This document shows positions 8,787 through 18,480 of a DNA stretch of 64,000 nt, piece after piece; the first letter of the stretch is position 1, and the number at the start of each line of letters is the position of its first letter. The notes under the pieces are model-generated. The model saw nothing but the letters and a program-made list of their open reading frames with translations, had not been told where the DNA came from and searched no databases. Source of the DNA: Thermoplasmatota archaeon (GTDB lineage: Archaea > Thermoplasmatota > B47-G6 > B47-G6B > 47-G6). Position numbers and translations under genes: made by a program. The DNA lies in assembly GCA_029258975.1 (NCBI GenBank), contig JAPDJS010000009.1:1-64000 (forward strand), read 5' to 3'.

Positions 8787-9606
8787 CTGCTAGCACCTTA
8801 AGAAGATCGCGAGTCTCAACATTCAATTTTCTTGAGATGCGTCTTATACTCTTCATCACTCCGCTCCCATACTGAGCGGCCTTTTTTTCTCGAAAATATA
8901 TTTCTCTTGGAAGACCCAAATATTTGGCTATTCTCCTTAGAGCTAATTTCCTTATTCCCTTGTAAACTTTTTCTTCGATGGGCAGTCTCTTTGCTAGCTG
9001 GACTATCTCTTCATCTAAATATGGTCTCACAATAATCTTACCAAAGTGTTTTGCTATCTTGTCCTCTATAGGTAGCGTATATTCAACCAATTTTTTGAAA
9101 TCTTCGTCCATACCATGAGGATTTACTAGATACTTCGCATAACCACCAAACAGTTCATCGGCACCTTGTCCTGAAAGTAGTACTTTCTCCTTGCTGTTTT
9201 TGAGGACAAAATAAAGGGGAACTTCAAAAGATGCCAACAGAACGTCTTTGATGCCAAGACTAGAAAAAAATTTCAGAGCTTCGAAAACGTGCCCATCAGT
9301 AATTGTAAGCATTTTCATTCTGGAGTACGTGCCTAAAATATCCGAAATGTATTCTAACCCTGTTTTAGCATTAACTATGTCTCTAGATCCCTCAAATCCT
9401 ACAACGTAAAAACATGGATCTAAATATTTTAAAGCCAAAAACCCAACAATACTGCTATCAAGACCTCCAGAAAATGCCACCCCTACGGAAGATGTTTGAT
9501 ATTCTTTTTTCACTTCCTTAAATACCTCCTCTAATCTTTCTGCAAGTCTTTTATATATTTCAACGTGTTCCGTTGGTATTTCAAAAATCCTTAGGTCTTT
9601 GACCAT
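8764..9606 (-). CDS. Asparagine-synthase-like ATP-pyrophosphatase (stand-alone synthetase domain)
   Basis: A 280-residue protein equal to the C-terminal synthetase domain of asparagine synthase B. The PP-loop is VAFSGGLDSSIVGFLAL (about residues 43-59), and LLSGQGADELFGGYAKYL follows near 138-155. The N-terminal glutaminase domain of AsnB is absent. ATG at 9606 is preferred because AAGGTG lies nine bases upstream. The gene begins 14 bases after the nitrilase stop. Families with this isolated domain amidate or adenylate varied carboxylates, so the substrate is open. The nitrilase next door is a candidate ammonia source. Confidence 0.85.
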   Translation of the reverse strand: MVKDLRIFEIPTEHVEIYKRLAERLEEVFKEVKKEYQTSSVGVAFSGGLDSSIVGFLALKYLDPCFYVVGFEGSRDIVNAKTGLEYISDILGTYSRMKMLTITDGHVFEALKFFSSLGIKDVLLASFEVPLYFVLKNSKEKVLLSGQGADELFGGYAKYLVNPHGMDEDFKKLVEYTLPIEDKIAKHFGKIIVRPYLDEEIVQLAKRLPIEEKVYKGIRKLALRRIAKYLGLPREIYFREKKAAQYGSGVMKSIRRISRKLNVETRDLLKVLADESEGIG

Positions 9607-9620
9607 TTCTAGAGACACCT

Positions 9621-10415
9621 TTAATGAGTAATTAATGTATCTCTATACGTCATTCTAAACGGCCTATAAGCATTCAAAATCTTGAGATCAATGTCTGCTA
9701 TTACAACATCTTCGTCAAAATATTTGGCTTTGGCTATTATATTACCACGTGGCCCAACTACTCTGCTGCCTCCCCAGAACAGTAAATCCTCAGTAACTCC
9801 TGGATAATTTACATATATATGATAAAAGCCATTTTCAACGGCTCTAGCAGCTATTAATGTCTCAAATAATCGCCTGGATGTTATAGGGGATGCTGATATT
9901 GTCACTAAAATATCTGCACCCTGCAATGCGTAGAATTTGGCCGTCTCTGGGAAGAATATATCGTAGCATATCTGTACGCCCAGACGTATGTCATTCACAG
10001 TTACAATGCTTTGATAGGGCTCCCCTGGCGTATAATAAATTAACTCTCTAAATGGGCCAAAATTAGGAAGGTGGGCTTTTCGATATACTGAAATAGCGTT
10101 AGGAGTTACAATTAATGCAGAATTGTAAAAGATTCCTCTATAATCTTTTTCCGGAAATCCAAAAATAACTATCTTTTTGCTCTCTTTTAATTCACTGAGT
10201 AGCTCCGAAAGTGTCTTAGAAGGTTGATGAATATTCTCAGCCAAATAAATTATGCGGTTCATAATGTTATAACCGGTGAGATAAAGTTCTGGAAATACAT
10301 AGATGTCTGCATTATGTTTCTTTATTGCTTCCAAAATTCTGTTAGCATTTTCCTCTTTGTCTCCAAGCTCCGCTTCATATTGTAATAAAGCTACAGTGAT
10401 GTTCTCGTTATCCAT
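9621..10415 (-). CDS. Carbon-nitrogen hydrolase (nitrilase superfamily)
   Basis: A 264-residue nitrilase-superfamily amidase. The Glu-Lys-Cys triad is visible: E in VFPELYLTGYN (about residue 42), K in VYRKAHLPNFG (about 112) and C in GVQICYDIFFPE (about 149). It is the first gene of the operon running to the racemase. The ATG has GGAGGGG upstream. In glutamine-dependent NAD synthetase a nitrilase domain releases ammonia for a PP-loop ATPase, and here a nitrilase stands next to another PP-loop ATPase. An ordinary omega-amidase or carbamoylase is the alternative. Confidence 0.9.
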   Translation of the reverse strand: MDNENITVALLQYEAELGDKEENANRILEAIKKHNADIYVFPELYLTGYNIMNRIIYLAENIHQPSKTLSELLSELKESKKIVIFGFPEKDYRGIFYNSALIVTPNAISVYRKAHLPNFGPFRELIYYTPGEPYQSIVTVNDIRLGVQICYDIFFPETAKFYALQGADILVTISASPITSRRLFETLIAARAVENGFYHIYVNYPGVTEDLLFWGGSRVVGPRGNIIAKAKYFDEDVVIADIDLKILNAYRPFRMTYRDTLITH

Positions 10416-10462
10416 TTAGTCCCCTCCATTTTAATATTCTTTTGGAACTTTACAGTGCCAAC

Positions 10463-10495
10463 AATATTATGTGCGTAAATGCAGAACATAATATT
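10463..10495. promoter_or_regulatory. Perfect inverted repeat in divergent promoter region
   Basis: Arms AATATTATGT (10463-10472) and ACATAATATT (10486-10495) are exact reverse complements separated by 13 bases. They lie between the divergently transcribed nitrilase operon (start 10415, minus) and the DUF2258 gene (start 10554, plus). The spacing fits a dimeric regulator touching two turns of DNA. A TATA-like ATTATACTAC follows near 10509, so the site could control either direction. Confidence 0.5.
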
Positions 10496-10553
10496 ATAGT
10501 ACACTAAAATTATACTACACACTACACTTCTTAAAAACAATCGGTGATGTGAT

Positions 10554-10967
10554 ATGTTTAACGAGAGAGTGGGATCTTTAAGTACAGGATTGATTCGTGC
10601 CGCTGGATATGCAAACAAGATAAGAAGAACGGCATTTGCCCAGCTAAAAGACTATGCCGATCCAAAAGAGATTGTTAGAGCCACAGCACTGCTTAACAGA
10701 TCTCTCTTCGAAGTCCTAAGAGAATATAATGTCGAAAAGACTGATGTTGTAAGAATTAGGATTTCCTATAGGGTTTCAAATGGACAGATTACTTGGATTC
10801 CCGAAAGTTTAGAGTTAGAAGTATATAAATTCCATGAGACTGATGTGAATAGGGCCAGAGAGTTGCTCAAAGCTTCTCTTGAAGAAACTTCGGAAATAGA
10901 GGATATCTCGGAAAGTTTTGAGGAGTCTCCTGAGGAAGAGGTATATGAAGGCCAATCAGATAAGTGA
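10554..10967 (+). CDS. DUF2258 family protein
   Basis: A 137-residue archaeal DUF2258 protein. The conserved N-terminal part contains LSTGLIRAAGYANKIRRTAFAQL (about residues 8-30) and TDVVRIRISYRV.NG.I.WIPESLELEVYK (about 61-92). The C-terminal 30 residues are mostly Glu and Ser and probably disordered. The family is known mainly from TACK archaea and has no proved function. The gene overlaps the amidohydrolase downstream by 23 bases. Confidence 0.8.
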   Translation: MFNERVGSLSTGLIRAAGYANKIRRTAFAQLKDYADPKEIVRATALLNRSLFEVLREYNVEKTDVVRIRISYRVSNGQITWIPESLELEVYKFHETDVNRARELLKASLEETSEIEDISESFEESPEEEVYEGQSDK

Positions 10968-12450
10968 TTCATATGTTATAATCAAAAATGCAAAGGTATT
11001 TGGCGGTGGAAGTGTTATAGTGGTAAAAAATGGACGTATTATTGCTGTTGGTGGTGAAGATCTAGAGAGAGCTTATTCAAAGGAGAGCAACGTTAAAATA
11101 TTAGACCTTAACGGAAAATATCTCTTTCCAGGATTTATAGATTCTCATATGCACTTTTCAGAGTATGCCTCTTACTTAGATGCTGTTGATTTAAGATGTG
11201 CTAAATCTATAGAAGATGTAAAAAGGCTTATTGAAAATGCTGGAAAAAGGCTAGGGAAGGGAGATTGGGTAATAGCGTTTGGATGGAATGAAGGTGACTT
11301 TCAAGAGAGAAGAGTGCTAAATAAGCAAGATTTACACTTTAATTTTCCGGTCGTTGCTTTTAGAAGATGCATGCATATTGCAGTTGTAAATGACGCTGCA
11401 CTTTCTCAAATAGATATAAAAGAAGTTTCCGGCGGAGAGATTGATGTAGAAAACGGAATCCTTAAAGAAAATGCTTTGTCACTCATCCATCAAAAATTGA
11501 GATCAGTCTTACTAAATAAATTTAAGAAAAATGCCAAAAAAGCAGGAGAAATCTTAAAAAGCATGGGTCTTACGACAGTCTCGGATATGGGTATTGACGC
11601 AGACCACCTAGAGGCTTATTGGGAAATAGCTGAAGAGTTGCCTATTAGGGTTGTGGCCTATATAAGTCCGGATGTGCTTTCGAAATTCTCTGTAAAAGAT
11701 ATCATGGAAAGGAACTCGGAAAAGTTCATTGTTAGGGGTATAAAACTTTACGTGGATGGGAGTCTTGGTGGAAGAACCGCCGCATTATATGAAGACTACT
11801 CTGATGATCCGGGCAACAAAGGTATGCTCATAGAACCTCAAGAAAGACTCATTGAGAAGGCTGTAAAGGCGGCATCTTTAGGTCTGGACGTTGCAATACA
11901 CGCTATAGGCGACAAGGCATTTAGTATAGCTCTTGCCATAGCAAAAGAGGTCAAGAAATATGGGGTAAGAGTTCGTATTGAACACTGTCAAGTTATTAAA
12001 GAAAATGACTTAAAGAAGGCTAAAGATCTCGAAATAATTCTGTGTATACAGCCGATTTTTATAAACACGGACTCACAATGGGCTGAGTCGAGGTTAGGCA
12101 AACACCGTGTCAAAAATTCATATATGCTAAAATCGCTAATAAACTTTGGATTTATTGTTGCAGGAGGTTCTGATGCCCCAGTAGAGCCTCCAAACCCATT
12201 ATATGGAATCTACGCTGCCATATATAGAAAACCGCTCTCAGAAGATCGTGTTTTCAGGCCGGAGGAATCTGTAGATTTAAAAACAGCAGTAAAGTTATTC
12301 ACTGAGAATGCTGCATATGCATTGGGTATAGAAAATATTGTGGGAAAAATTTATCCTGGATATCGAGCTGAATTTGTGATTTTTAACAAAGATCCCACGA
12401 CTGTTGGTGAACAAATAAAAGATATGTGTGTTCATGCGTTAATTCTTTAA
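10945..12450 (+). CDS. Amidohydrolase of the YtcJ / N-substituted formamide deformylase type
   Basis: A 501-residue metal-dependent amidohydrolase. The metal-binding HMHF in FIDSHMHFSEYASYLD sits near residue 70. Lys-containing KLYVDGSLGGRTAALYEDY near 265, AIHAIGDKA near 320, RIEHCQVI near 345 and GSDAPVEPPNPLYGIYAA near 405 give the remaining ligands of the TIM barrel. This pattern is the YtcJ-like branch. ATG at 10945 is chosen because GAGGAAGAGG precedes it; a start nine codons earlier would overlap DUF2258 more deeply. The substrate is unknown. It heads a run of genes towards the riboflavin set. Confidence 0.88.
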   Translation: MKANQISDSYVIIKNAKVFGGGSVIVVKNGRIIAVGGEDLERAYSKESNVKILDLNGKYLFPGFIDSHMHFSEYASYLDAVDLRCAKSIEDVKRLIENAGKRLGKGDWVIAFGWNEGDFQERRVLNKQDLHFNFPVVAFRRCMHIAVVNDAALSQIDIKEVSGGEIDVENGILKENALSLIHQKLRSVLLNKFKKNAKKAGEILKSMGLTTVSDMGIDADHLEAYWEIAEELPIRVVAYISPDVLSKFSVKDIMERNSEKFIVRGIKLYVDGSLGGRTAALYEDYSDDPGNKGMLIEPQERLIEKAVKAASLGLDVAIHAIGDKAFSIALAIAKEVKKYGVRVRIEHCQVIKENDLKKAKDLEIILCIQPIFINTDSQWAESRLGKHRVKNSYMLKSLINFGFIVAGGSDAPVEPPNPLYGIYAAIYRKPLSEDRVFRPEESVDLKTAVKLFTENAAYALGIENIVGKIYPGYRAEFVIFNKDPTTVGEQIKDMCVHALIL

Positions 12451-12462
12451 GTGGTGTTAACA

Positions 12463-12993
12463 GTGAATGAGCTTATTGAGAGGTATCTTACTCTAAAAAG
12501 ACTTCCAAGAACAGGCTGGATTCAAAGAGGAGTAAATAATCCTGAAACCATAGCATCACATTGTTGGGGAGTTAGTTTCCTAACAATTCTTATTGCAGAT
12601 CATCTAAAAAAGAGAGGACTTGACATAAACACAGAAAAATGTCTGAAGATGGCCATAATACATGATTTCCATGAGGCTGTGATTGGAGACATCCCTACTC
12701 CAGCTCTGGATCCAAATACTAAGAAAATGATAGAAAAAAATGCAATAGAACATACAATAGATGTCCCAGAATATAGGGAGCTCTCCATCGAATATATTGA
12801 GGGGAGCAGCTTAGAGGCAAAAATAGTAAGACTTGCAGATCTCTTAGACATGGTTCTCCAAGCGGGTGATTATGTATCTGACGGATTTTCCAGGGTGAGG
12901 GAGTTCTCACGTCTTATAGAAACTATCAGAAAGCATCCATTATATGAGGGGGTCAAAGATCTCATAGAAAAAATCCTTAGCACCAGGTGGTAA
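12463..12993 (+). CDS. HD-domain phosphohydrolase (YfbR / HDDC2-like 5'-nucleotidase)
   Basis: A 176-residue HD hydrolase. The metal ligands are H in NPETIASHCWGVSF (about residue 30), HD in MAIIHDFHEAVIGDIP (about 66-67) and D in KIVRLADLLDMVLQA (about 125). This layout is that of YfbR/HDDC2 nucleotidases, which dephosphorylate deoxyribonucleoside monophosphates. GTG at 12463 has GTGGTG six bases upstream and is preferred over the GTG directly at the previous stop. It lies 12 bases after the amidohydrolase and three before the amidotransferase. Its place upstream of ribB suggests a possible role on a phosphorylated pathway intermediate, but that is speculative. Confidence 0.87.
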   Translation: MNELIERYLTLKRLPRTGWIQRGVNNPETIASHCWGVSFLTILIADHLKKRGLDINTEKCLKMAIIHDFHEAVIGDIPTPALDPNTKKMIEKNAIEHTIDVPEYRELSIEYIEGSSLEAKIVRLADLLDMVLQAGDYVSDGFSRVREFSRLIETIRKHPLYEGVKDLIEKILSTRW

Positions 12994-12995
12994 AT

Positions 12996-13805
12996 TTGTG
13001 TAGGATGTTGGCAGCATACATCCCTGAAAGGTTTGGATATGATAATATCGTTAAATTTCTCTCAGAAATGGCAAAAAACGGTTTTCGAGGTCCTCATGAA
13101 GATGGTTGTGGAGCGCTTCTATTGACTTCCCTAAAAAAGCCCATTGTTTATAAAACGCTTTCACCCGCCCATACCCATGTCAACGAGTTTATCCAACTCA
13201 TTAAAGCCTTTAATCCTATCTTTATCATAATGCACGCAAGGAAGGGTTCTAGGGGGCCTAATACGATAGAAAATGTCCATCCATTCGTTTCAAATAGAGC
13301 TTACCTGTTTCATAATGGAACTCTTCATGAGAGGGCTATCGAATATGCTAAAAAAGAGCTTAAAGTTAGGAATAGGATGAGTAGTACTGACAGTGAGCTT
13401 TTACTGCACATATATAATGAGTATGGAGAGAATACCCTTGTAGAGTTTCTCCTATTACATCAAACCCTCATGAAAGACTTCAGTGGTAGAAAAATGGGAT
13501 CAAACATCTTTATATTTGATGAGAAGTCAAATCTATTCGTCATATATCATAATGTGTTGAAAGATGAGTTTTTCCATGAGAATGAGACGGCCATAGAAGA
13601 TAGAAGATATTTTGACCTTTTTTCATATAAACTAGACGAATCTTGGATTGTTTCATCAGAAAGTCCTAAAATAAACACCAAACTTAATGTAAACTCAACA
13701 ATAAAGGATTCAGAAATCCCGTTTGAAAGATTTATTGACAATCATTATGTAAAATCATACAAAAAAGGTTCCCTAGAGGTTAAAGTAATAAAGATAGAGT
13801 TATAA
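12996..13805 (+). CDS. Class II glutamine amidotransferase-like (Ntn hydrolase)
   Basis: A 269-residue stand-alone class II glutamine amidotransferase of the YafJ/EgtC-like type. Starting at the TTG of 12996 puts Cys at position 2 (MCRMLAAY), the N-terminal nucleophile after Met removal. GGTGG lies six bases upstream, supporting that start. Other family motifs are GPHEDGCGALLLT near residue 32, MHARKGSRGPNTIENVHPF near 83, FHNGTLHE near 109 and STDSELLLHI near 132. No synthetase domain is attached. The acceptor of the ammonia, or whether it simply hydrolyses a gamma-glutamyl compound, is unknown. Confidence 0.87.
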   Translation: MCRMLAAYIPERFGYDNIVKFLSEMAKNGFRGPHEDGCGALLLTSLKKPIVYKTLSPAHTHVNEFIQLIKAFNPIFIIMHARKGSRGPNTIENVHPFVSNRAYLFHNGTLHERAIEYAKKELKVRNRMSSTDSELLLHIYNEYGENTLVEFLLLHQTLMKDFSGRKMGSNIFIFDEKSNLFVIYHNVLKDEFFHENETAIEDRRYFDLFSYKLDESWIVSSESPKINTKLNVNSTIKDSEIPFERFIDNHYVKSYKKGSLEVKVIKIEL

Positions 13806-13818
13806 GAGGTAATACCAC

Positions 13819-14148
13819 ATGACTGACTCTCTCTTAACATTTGCAAAGTATCTTCTCGAAACACTAAAAACAGAGGGCGGAATCCTTCTAATAAGTGTTG
13901 AGGAGCCGCATTCTTTAGAAAGTATTCTTAAAAAATTGTGTACAGAAAAAATATATCACTTCTGGGACCCCTCCTCCCCTTACGGCCTTATTACAGTAGG
14001 ATACTTCGGCCATATAGCGTGGATGCTAGGACCCAAAAATAGGCTTATTAAAAAGTTCAAAGGTCCTGTAGAGGATGAATTTGGAAAAATGCTTTCTTCC
14101 TCCCAAATATTTTTCCCCATATTAAGAAACTTTAAGGAGAAGTATTAA
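13819..14148 (+). CDS. Hypothetical protein, 109 residues
   Basis: Not recognised. The protein has a helical N terminus (LLTFAKYLLETLKTEGG), a beta-strand GGILLISVEEP, then LITVGYFGHIAWMLGPKNRLIKKFKG. It looks like a small alpha/beta domain without TM segments. An AAGAGGT ribosome binding site lies ten bases before the ATG. It begins 13 bases after the amidotransferase and is followed by a 70-base gap before ribB, so it is the last member of the upstream group. No catalytic motif is evident. Confidence 0.7.
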   Translation: MTDSLLTFAKYLLETLKTEGGILLISVEEPHSLESILKKLCTEKIYHFWDPSSPYGLITVGYFGHIAWMLGPKNRLIKKFKGPVEDEFGKMLSSSQIFFPILRNFKEKY

Positions 14149-14903
14149 ATTCGAAATTCTATTTTATGATGTTTTACCCTTAAAATGTAGAAAACACAAT
14201 AACCACGAGGTGTCCTTTATGAGCATTGACCTAGAAAATATCAAAGCCGATCTTTTGTCTGGGAGGCCAATATTAGTTTATGACTTTGACAATAGAGAAA
14301 GAGAGACCGATATCGTGTTTTATGCGCCGAAAGTAACGTACAAAAGTGTTGAGTTTATGAGGAAATATGGCGGAGGATTAATCTGCGTAGCTTTGGGTCC
14401 TGAAGTGTGGGAAAAACTTGGTCTTCCATATTTATCAGACATTCTAAAGTCTCTAGAGGAGTATTTAGTTATTAAACGCGCTGCTTCAATAAGAATTCCC
14501 TATGACGAGCAATCTTCTTTTTCAATAACGGTCAATCATAAAGATACCTTCACAGGAATTTCGGATAGAGATCGTGCTTTAACCATCTCTGAACTTGGAA
14601 AACTTGCAGAAATGTCTTTTAAAATTTCAGAAGAAGATCTAAAAGAGTTGTTCGCAAATAATTTTAGAACACCTGGTCACGTTCATATCCTTAATGCAAG
14701 AAAGGGATTACTAGACAAAAGACATGGACATACGGAGCTTGTAATAGGTCTCTCAAAACTACTTGGCATAGCACCTGCTATGGCGATTGTTGAAATGTTG
14801 GGTGATACGGGGCTTTCGTTGAAAAAGGAGGCCGCAAAGGAGTTTGCAAGAGAGTTTGACCTCATATTCATTGAAGGTAAAGAGATACTAGAGGTGTGGA
14901 GGC

Positions 14904-15813
<910 letters not shown>

Positions 15814-15870
15814 GTATAAATTTTACTCTGATCCGCGTATTAAAGAGTATTTATTGGACATAATTAAGTG

Positions 15871-15883
15871 CATATTTATATCC
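15871..15883 (+). promoter_or_regulatory. TATA box for ribH
   Basis: CATATTTATATCC lies 42-54 bases before the ribH ATG, which puts the likely transcript start about 25-30 bases upstream of the start codon. It indicates that ribH and the aminotransferase have their own promoter apart from ribB-L-C. Confidence 0.6.
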
Positions 15884-15924
15884 TAAGTAACTCCTATCTC
15901 AAAATATTCAATGGAGGGATTAAT

Positions 15925-16353
15925 ATGCCACGTATGAGAATTGGGATCGTTGTTAGTGAATTTAACTACGATATAACACACATGATGCTTCAGGTAGCTC
16001 TTAATCATGCTAAGCTACTGGACATTGAAGTAAAGAAAATCGTACATGCTCCGGGAGTCTATGATATCCCACTTATGGTAAAGAAGTTGCTAAGAAGAGA
16101 AGATATAGATGGCGTCGTTGCACTTGGAACTGTTATTGAGGGAGAGACAAAACACGATGAAATCGTAATGCACAACGCAGCTAGAAAGCTCGCCGACCTT
16201 GCTGTAGAATTTGAAAAGCCTGTAACGCTTGGAATTTCTGGTCACGGAATGACAAGGCTTCAGGCTATGGAACGTATTGAAGAAAAGGCTAAAGAGGCTG
16301 TTGAGGCTGTTTTAAAGCTTTATGAACGTATGAAAGAGATCGAGGAGGAATAA
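15925..16353 (+). CDS. ribH: 6,7-dimethyl-8-ribityllumazine synthase
   Basis: A 142-residue lumazine synthase. It joins the RibB product and the pyrimidine intermediate. Conserved sites are [14 protein letters not shown] (about 9-22), [16 protein letters not shown] (about 45-60), [16 protein letters not shown] (about 70-85; the loop holding the catalytic His) and [15 protein letters not shown]. The usual Phe in the N-terminal motif is conserved (FNYDI). ATG at 15925 has GGAGGGAT just upstream; a longer frame would begin before the likely transcript start. Confidence 0.95.
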   Translation: MPRMRIGIVVSEFNYDITHMMLQVALNHAKLLDIEVKKIVHAPGVYDIPLMVKKLLRREDIDGVVALGTVIEGETKHDEIVMHNAARKLADLAVEFEKPVTLGISGHGMTRLQAMERIEEKAKEAVEAVLKLYERMKEIEEE

Positions 16354-16358
16354 TAGAG

Positions 16359-17507
16359 ATGGTGTCTGGAAGGATAAGCATTATACAAGAATCTGCCACA
16401 CTTAAGATTTCCCAAAAAGTGAAGGAATTAATAAATAAGGGATATGACGTAATCCCACTTAACATAGGCCAACCGGACTTCGATACTCCTGAAATAATCA
16501 AAGAAGGCGCTATAAAAGGATTAAAAGAAGGAAAAACTAAATATGTAAGTCCTCAGGGAATTCCTGAACTCAGAGAGAAAGTATCTGAGTACTATGCGCA
16601 AAGATATGAAGTAAATGTCTCGCCAGACAACATAATTATTGCCCCCACAAAGTACCTTATCTACGCTTCGTTACTTACCATAGGAGACTTGGGAGATACT
16701 GTCCTCATCCCAGATCCAGGATGGGTTTCATACAAATGGCAAGCGTATCTAGCGGGACTAAAAACTGAGTACTATACATACGACGAAGAAGCCAACCCAA
16801 GGATCGAAGTAATAGAAGATCTTGCCCACAAGTCTGTGGGAATAATACTAAACTCACCGTCTAATCCCCTTGGAAGCCTTATAGATGTAAGCTTTCTAGA
16901 GGACATCTACGAAATTTCAGAAAAGCACTCTATGACCATAATCTCTGATGAAATATACGAGGGAATTGTGTTCGATGGAAAGCACACTTCACTTATAGAG
17001 CTAGATCCTAAGTTAGAGCACACAATAGTTATAAGCGGCTTTTCAAAACTCTTTGCAATGACTGGATGGAGGCTCGGTTGGGCTGTAGCCTCTAAAGAAA
17101 CAATTAAAGCTCTAACGAAGATTATGCAACATACAATCACATGTGCTACTTCCTTTGCTCAATATGGGGCTATATATGCATTTACTGACGAGGCCTTTGA
17201 AGAGAACAGAAAAATGGTCGAAGAGTACAAAAAACGCAGAGATATTGTCGTTGAAGAGATTCGGAAGCTAGGGTGGGATCTAATCGTACCTAAAGCAACA
17301 TTCTATGCCTTTCCTAAATATAATAGCGATAAGCCATCAGAACAGATAGTTAACGAGTTTCTGGAAAAGGCCCACGTAGCTCTTACCCCCGGATCATCGT
17401 TTGGACCCTCTGGAGAGGGTAAAGTGAGGATTTCGTATGCAATAAGCGAAGATAGACTCAGAGAGGCCTTTAAACGCATAAGGGATGTTTGGGACAGCTT
17501 AAGGTGA
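16359..17507 (+). CDS. Class I/II aminotransferase (aspartate aminotransferase family)
   Basis: A 382-residue PLP enzyme of fold type I. Recognisable sites are PLNIGQPDFDTPEIIK (about 31-46), NSPSNPLGSLI (substrate Asn, about 168), SDEIYEGIVFDG (about 193, Asp and Tyr at the cofactor) and ISGFSKLFAMTGWRLGW (Lys of the Schiff base at about 230). Family Ib aspartate aminotransferases have this layout. GGAGGAAT precedes the ATG. It begins five bases after ribH, which may mean co-transcription rather than shared function. The exact amino-acid specificity is not readable. Confidence 0.92.
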   Translation: MVSGRISIIQESATLKISQKVKELINKGYDVIPLNIGQPDFDTPEIIKEGAIKGLKEGKTKYVSPQGIPELREKVSEYYAQRYEVNVSPDNIIIAPTKYLIYASLLTIGDLGDTVLIPDPGWVSYKWQAYLAGLKTEYYTYDEEANPRIEVIEDLAHKSVGIILNSPSNPLGSLIDVSFLEDIYEISEKHSMTIISDEIYEGIVFDGKHTSLIELDPKLEHTIVISGFSKLFAMTGWRLGWAVASKETIKALTKIMQHTITCATSFAQYGAIYAFTDEAFEENRKMVEEYKKRRDIVVEEIRKLGWDLIVPKATFYAFPKYNSDKPSEQIVNEFLEKAHVALTPGSSFGPSGEGKVRISYAISEDRLREAFKRIRDVWDSLR

Positions 17508-17537
17508 TTTTTCTCGCGATGGGAGTCTCTTTTTATC

Positions 17538-18455
17538 CTAAATTTCTTCTGCTGTTATTACATATTTTTCTCCCTTTCTTATTACCACCGTATGCTCCGC
17601 CTGCGAAACAAAAGATCCTGGAGTATCTTTTAAAACCCTGTATTGCATGATAGCGCCCATTCGTTGTAAAACTAAAAGACCCCTCCTTACGGTACTCTCA
17701 TCGCCATATCTTAAGCACCATCTTTCTGAGAATGGTAACGTACCAAAATTCTCTTTTATAAATTCAAACAAATCCCTTGCAACTCTATCTCTTATAGGCA
17801 CGTTACGGATTGCTCTATATATTCCTCCTGGCGGTCCTTCTCGTACAACTCCCGATCCTCTCAGCACGGCAAAGGGCTCAATAGCAAAAACACCTTCTTC
17901 GGGGATTTTTCCTGCCCCGGCCCTATAATTGTTAATTGACAATCCGGCATGGAGATTCCATCTATCTATTTGATGTCCTGAAAGATTAACCACGGGTTTA
18001 TATCCATACCCAACAATCGTATCTTCTATGACGCCCCCGAGATCTCTTAACATTGTTCCGGGACCTATGACCATAACAGCCCTCTCAAGCGCCTCCTCTG
18101 CCGCTTGAATAAGTCTCTCCAATTCTGGATTTCTTTCGCCAACAATTACCGTAACAGCGGTATCGGCAATGTATCCATCAATATGTGCTCCTAAATCTAT
18201 TTTTACAACATCTCCCTTTGAAAATACTTTTGAATCATTTATTTTAGGCGAATAATGAGCTGCCTCATTATTTATCGAAAGATTTACTGGAAAAGCTGGA
18301 CGAGCTCCTCTAGATATTATTTCAGCCTCCAACATCTCCGCAAAATCGTACAGCCTCATCGATGGTCTTATTTCTTTCCTAGCTATTTCCCTTACTTCCT
18401 TGGCAATTTTTCCGGCCTTTATAAACTTCTCAAGGACGTCATCTGTGATCTTCAG
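17538..18455 (-). CDS. map: Methionine aminopeptidase type II, CTG start proposed
   Basis: A type II methionine aminopeptidase that removes initiator Met. Metal ligands appear as KIDLGAHIDGYIADTAVTV (two Asp), LSGHQIDRWNLHAG (His), EEGVFAIEPFAV (Glu) and the final QAEHTVVI (Glu). The first ATG, at 18359, would cut off about 32 conserved N-terminal residues (KFIKAGKIAKEVREIA...). In frame upstream are a TAA at 18459-18461 and then a CTG at 18453-18455, with GGAGGTG six bases before it and no ATG, GTG or TTG between. CTG initiation gives 305 residues, a normal archaeal length. Confidence 0.93.
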   Translation of the reverse strand: MKITDDVLEKFIKAGKIAKEVREIARKEIRPSMRLYDFAEMLEAEIISRGARPAFPVNLSINNEAAHYSPKINDSKVFSKGDVVKIDLGAHIDGYIADTAVTVIVGERNPELERLIQAAEEALERAVMVIGPGTMLRDLGGVIEDTIVGYGYKPVVNLSGHQIDRWNLHAGLSINNYRAGAGKIPEEGVFAIEPFAVLRGSGVVREGPPGGIYRAIRNVPIRDRVARDLFEFIKENFGTLPFSERWCLRYGDESTVRRGLLVLQRMGAIMQYRVLKDTPGSFVSQAEHTVVIRKGEKYVITAEEI

Positions 18456-18480
18456 CTCTTACACCTCCAAAAGAAGGAAG

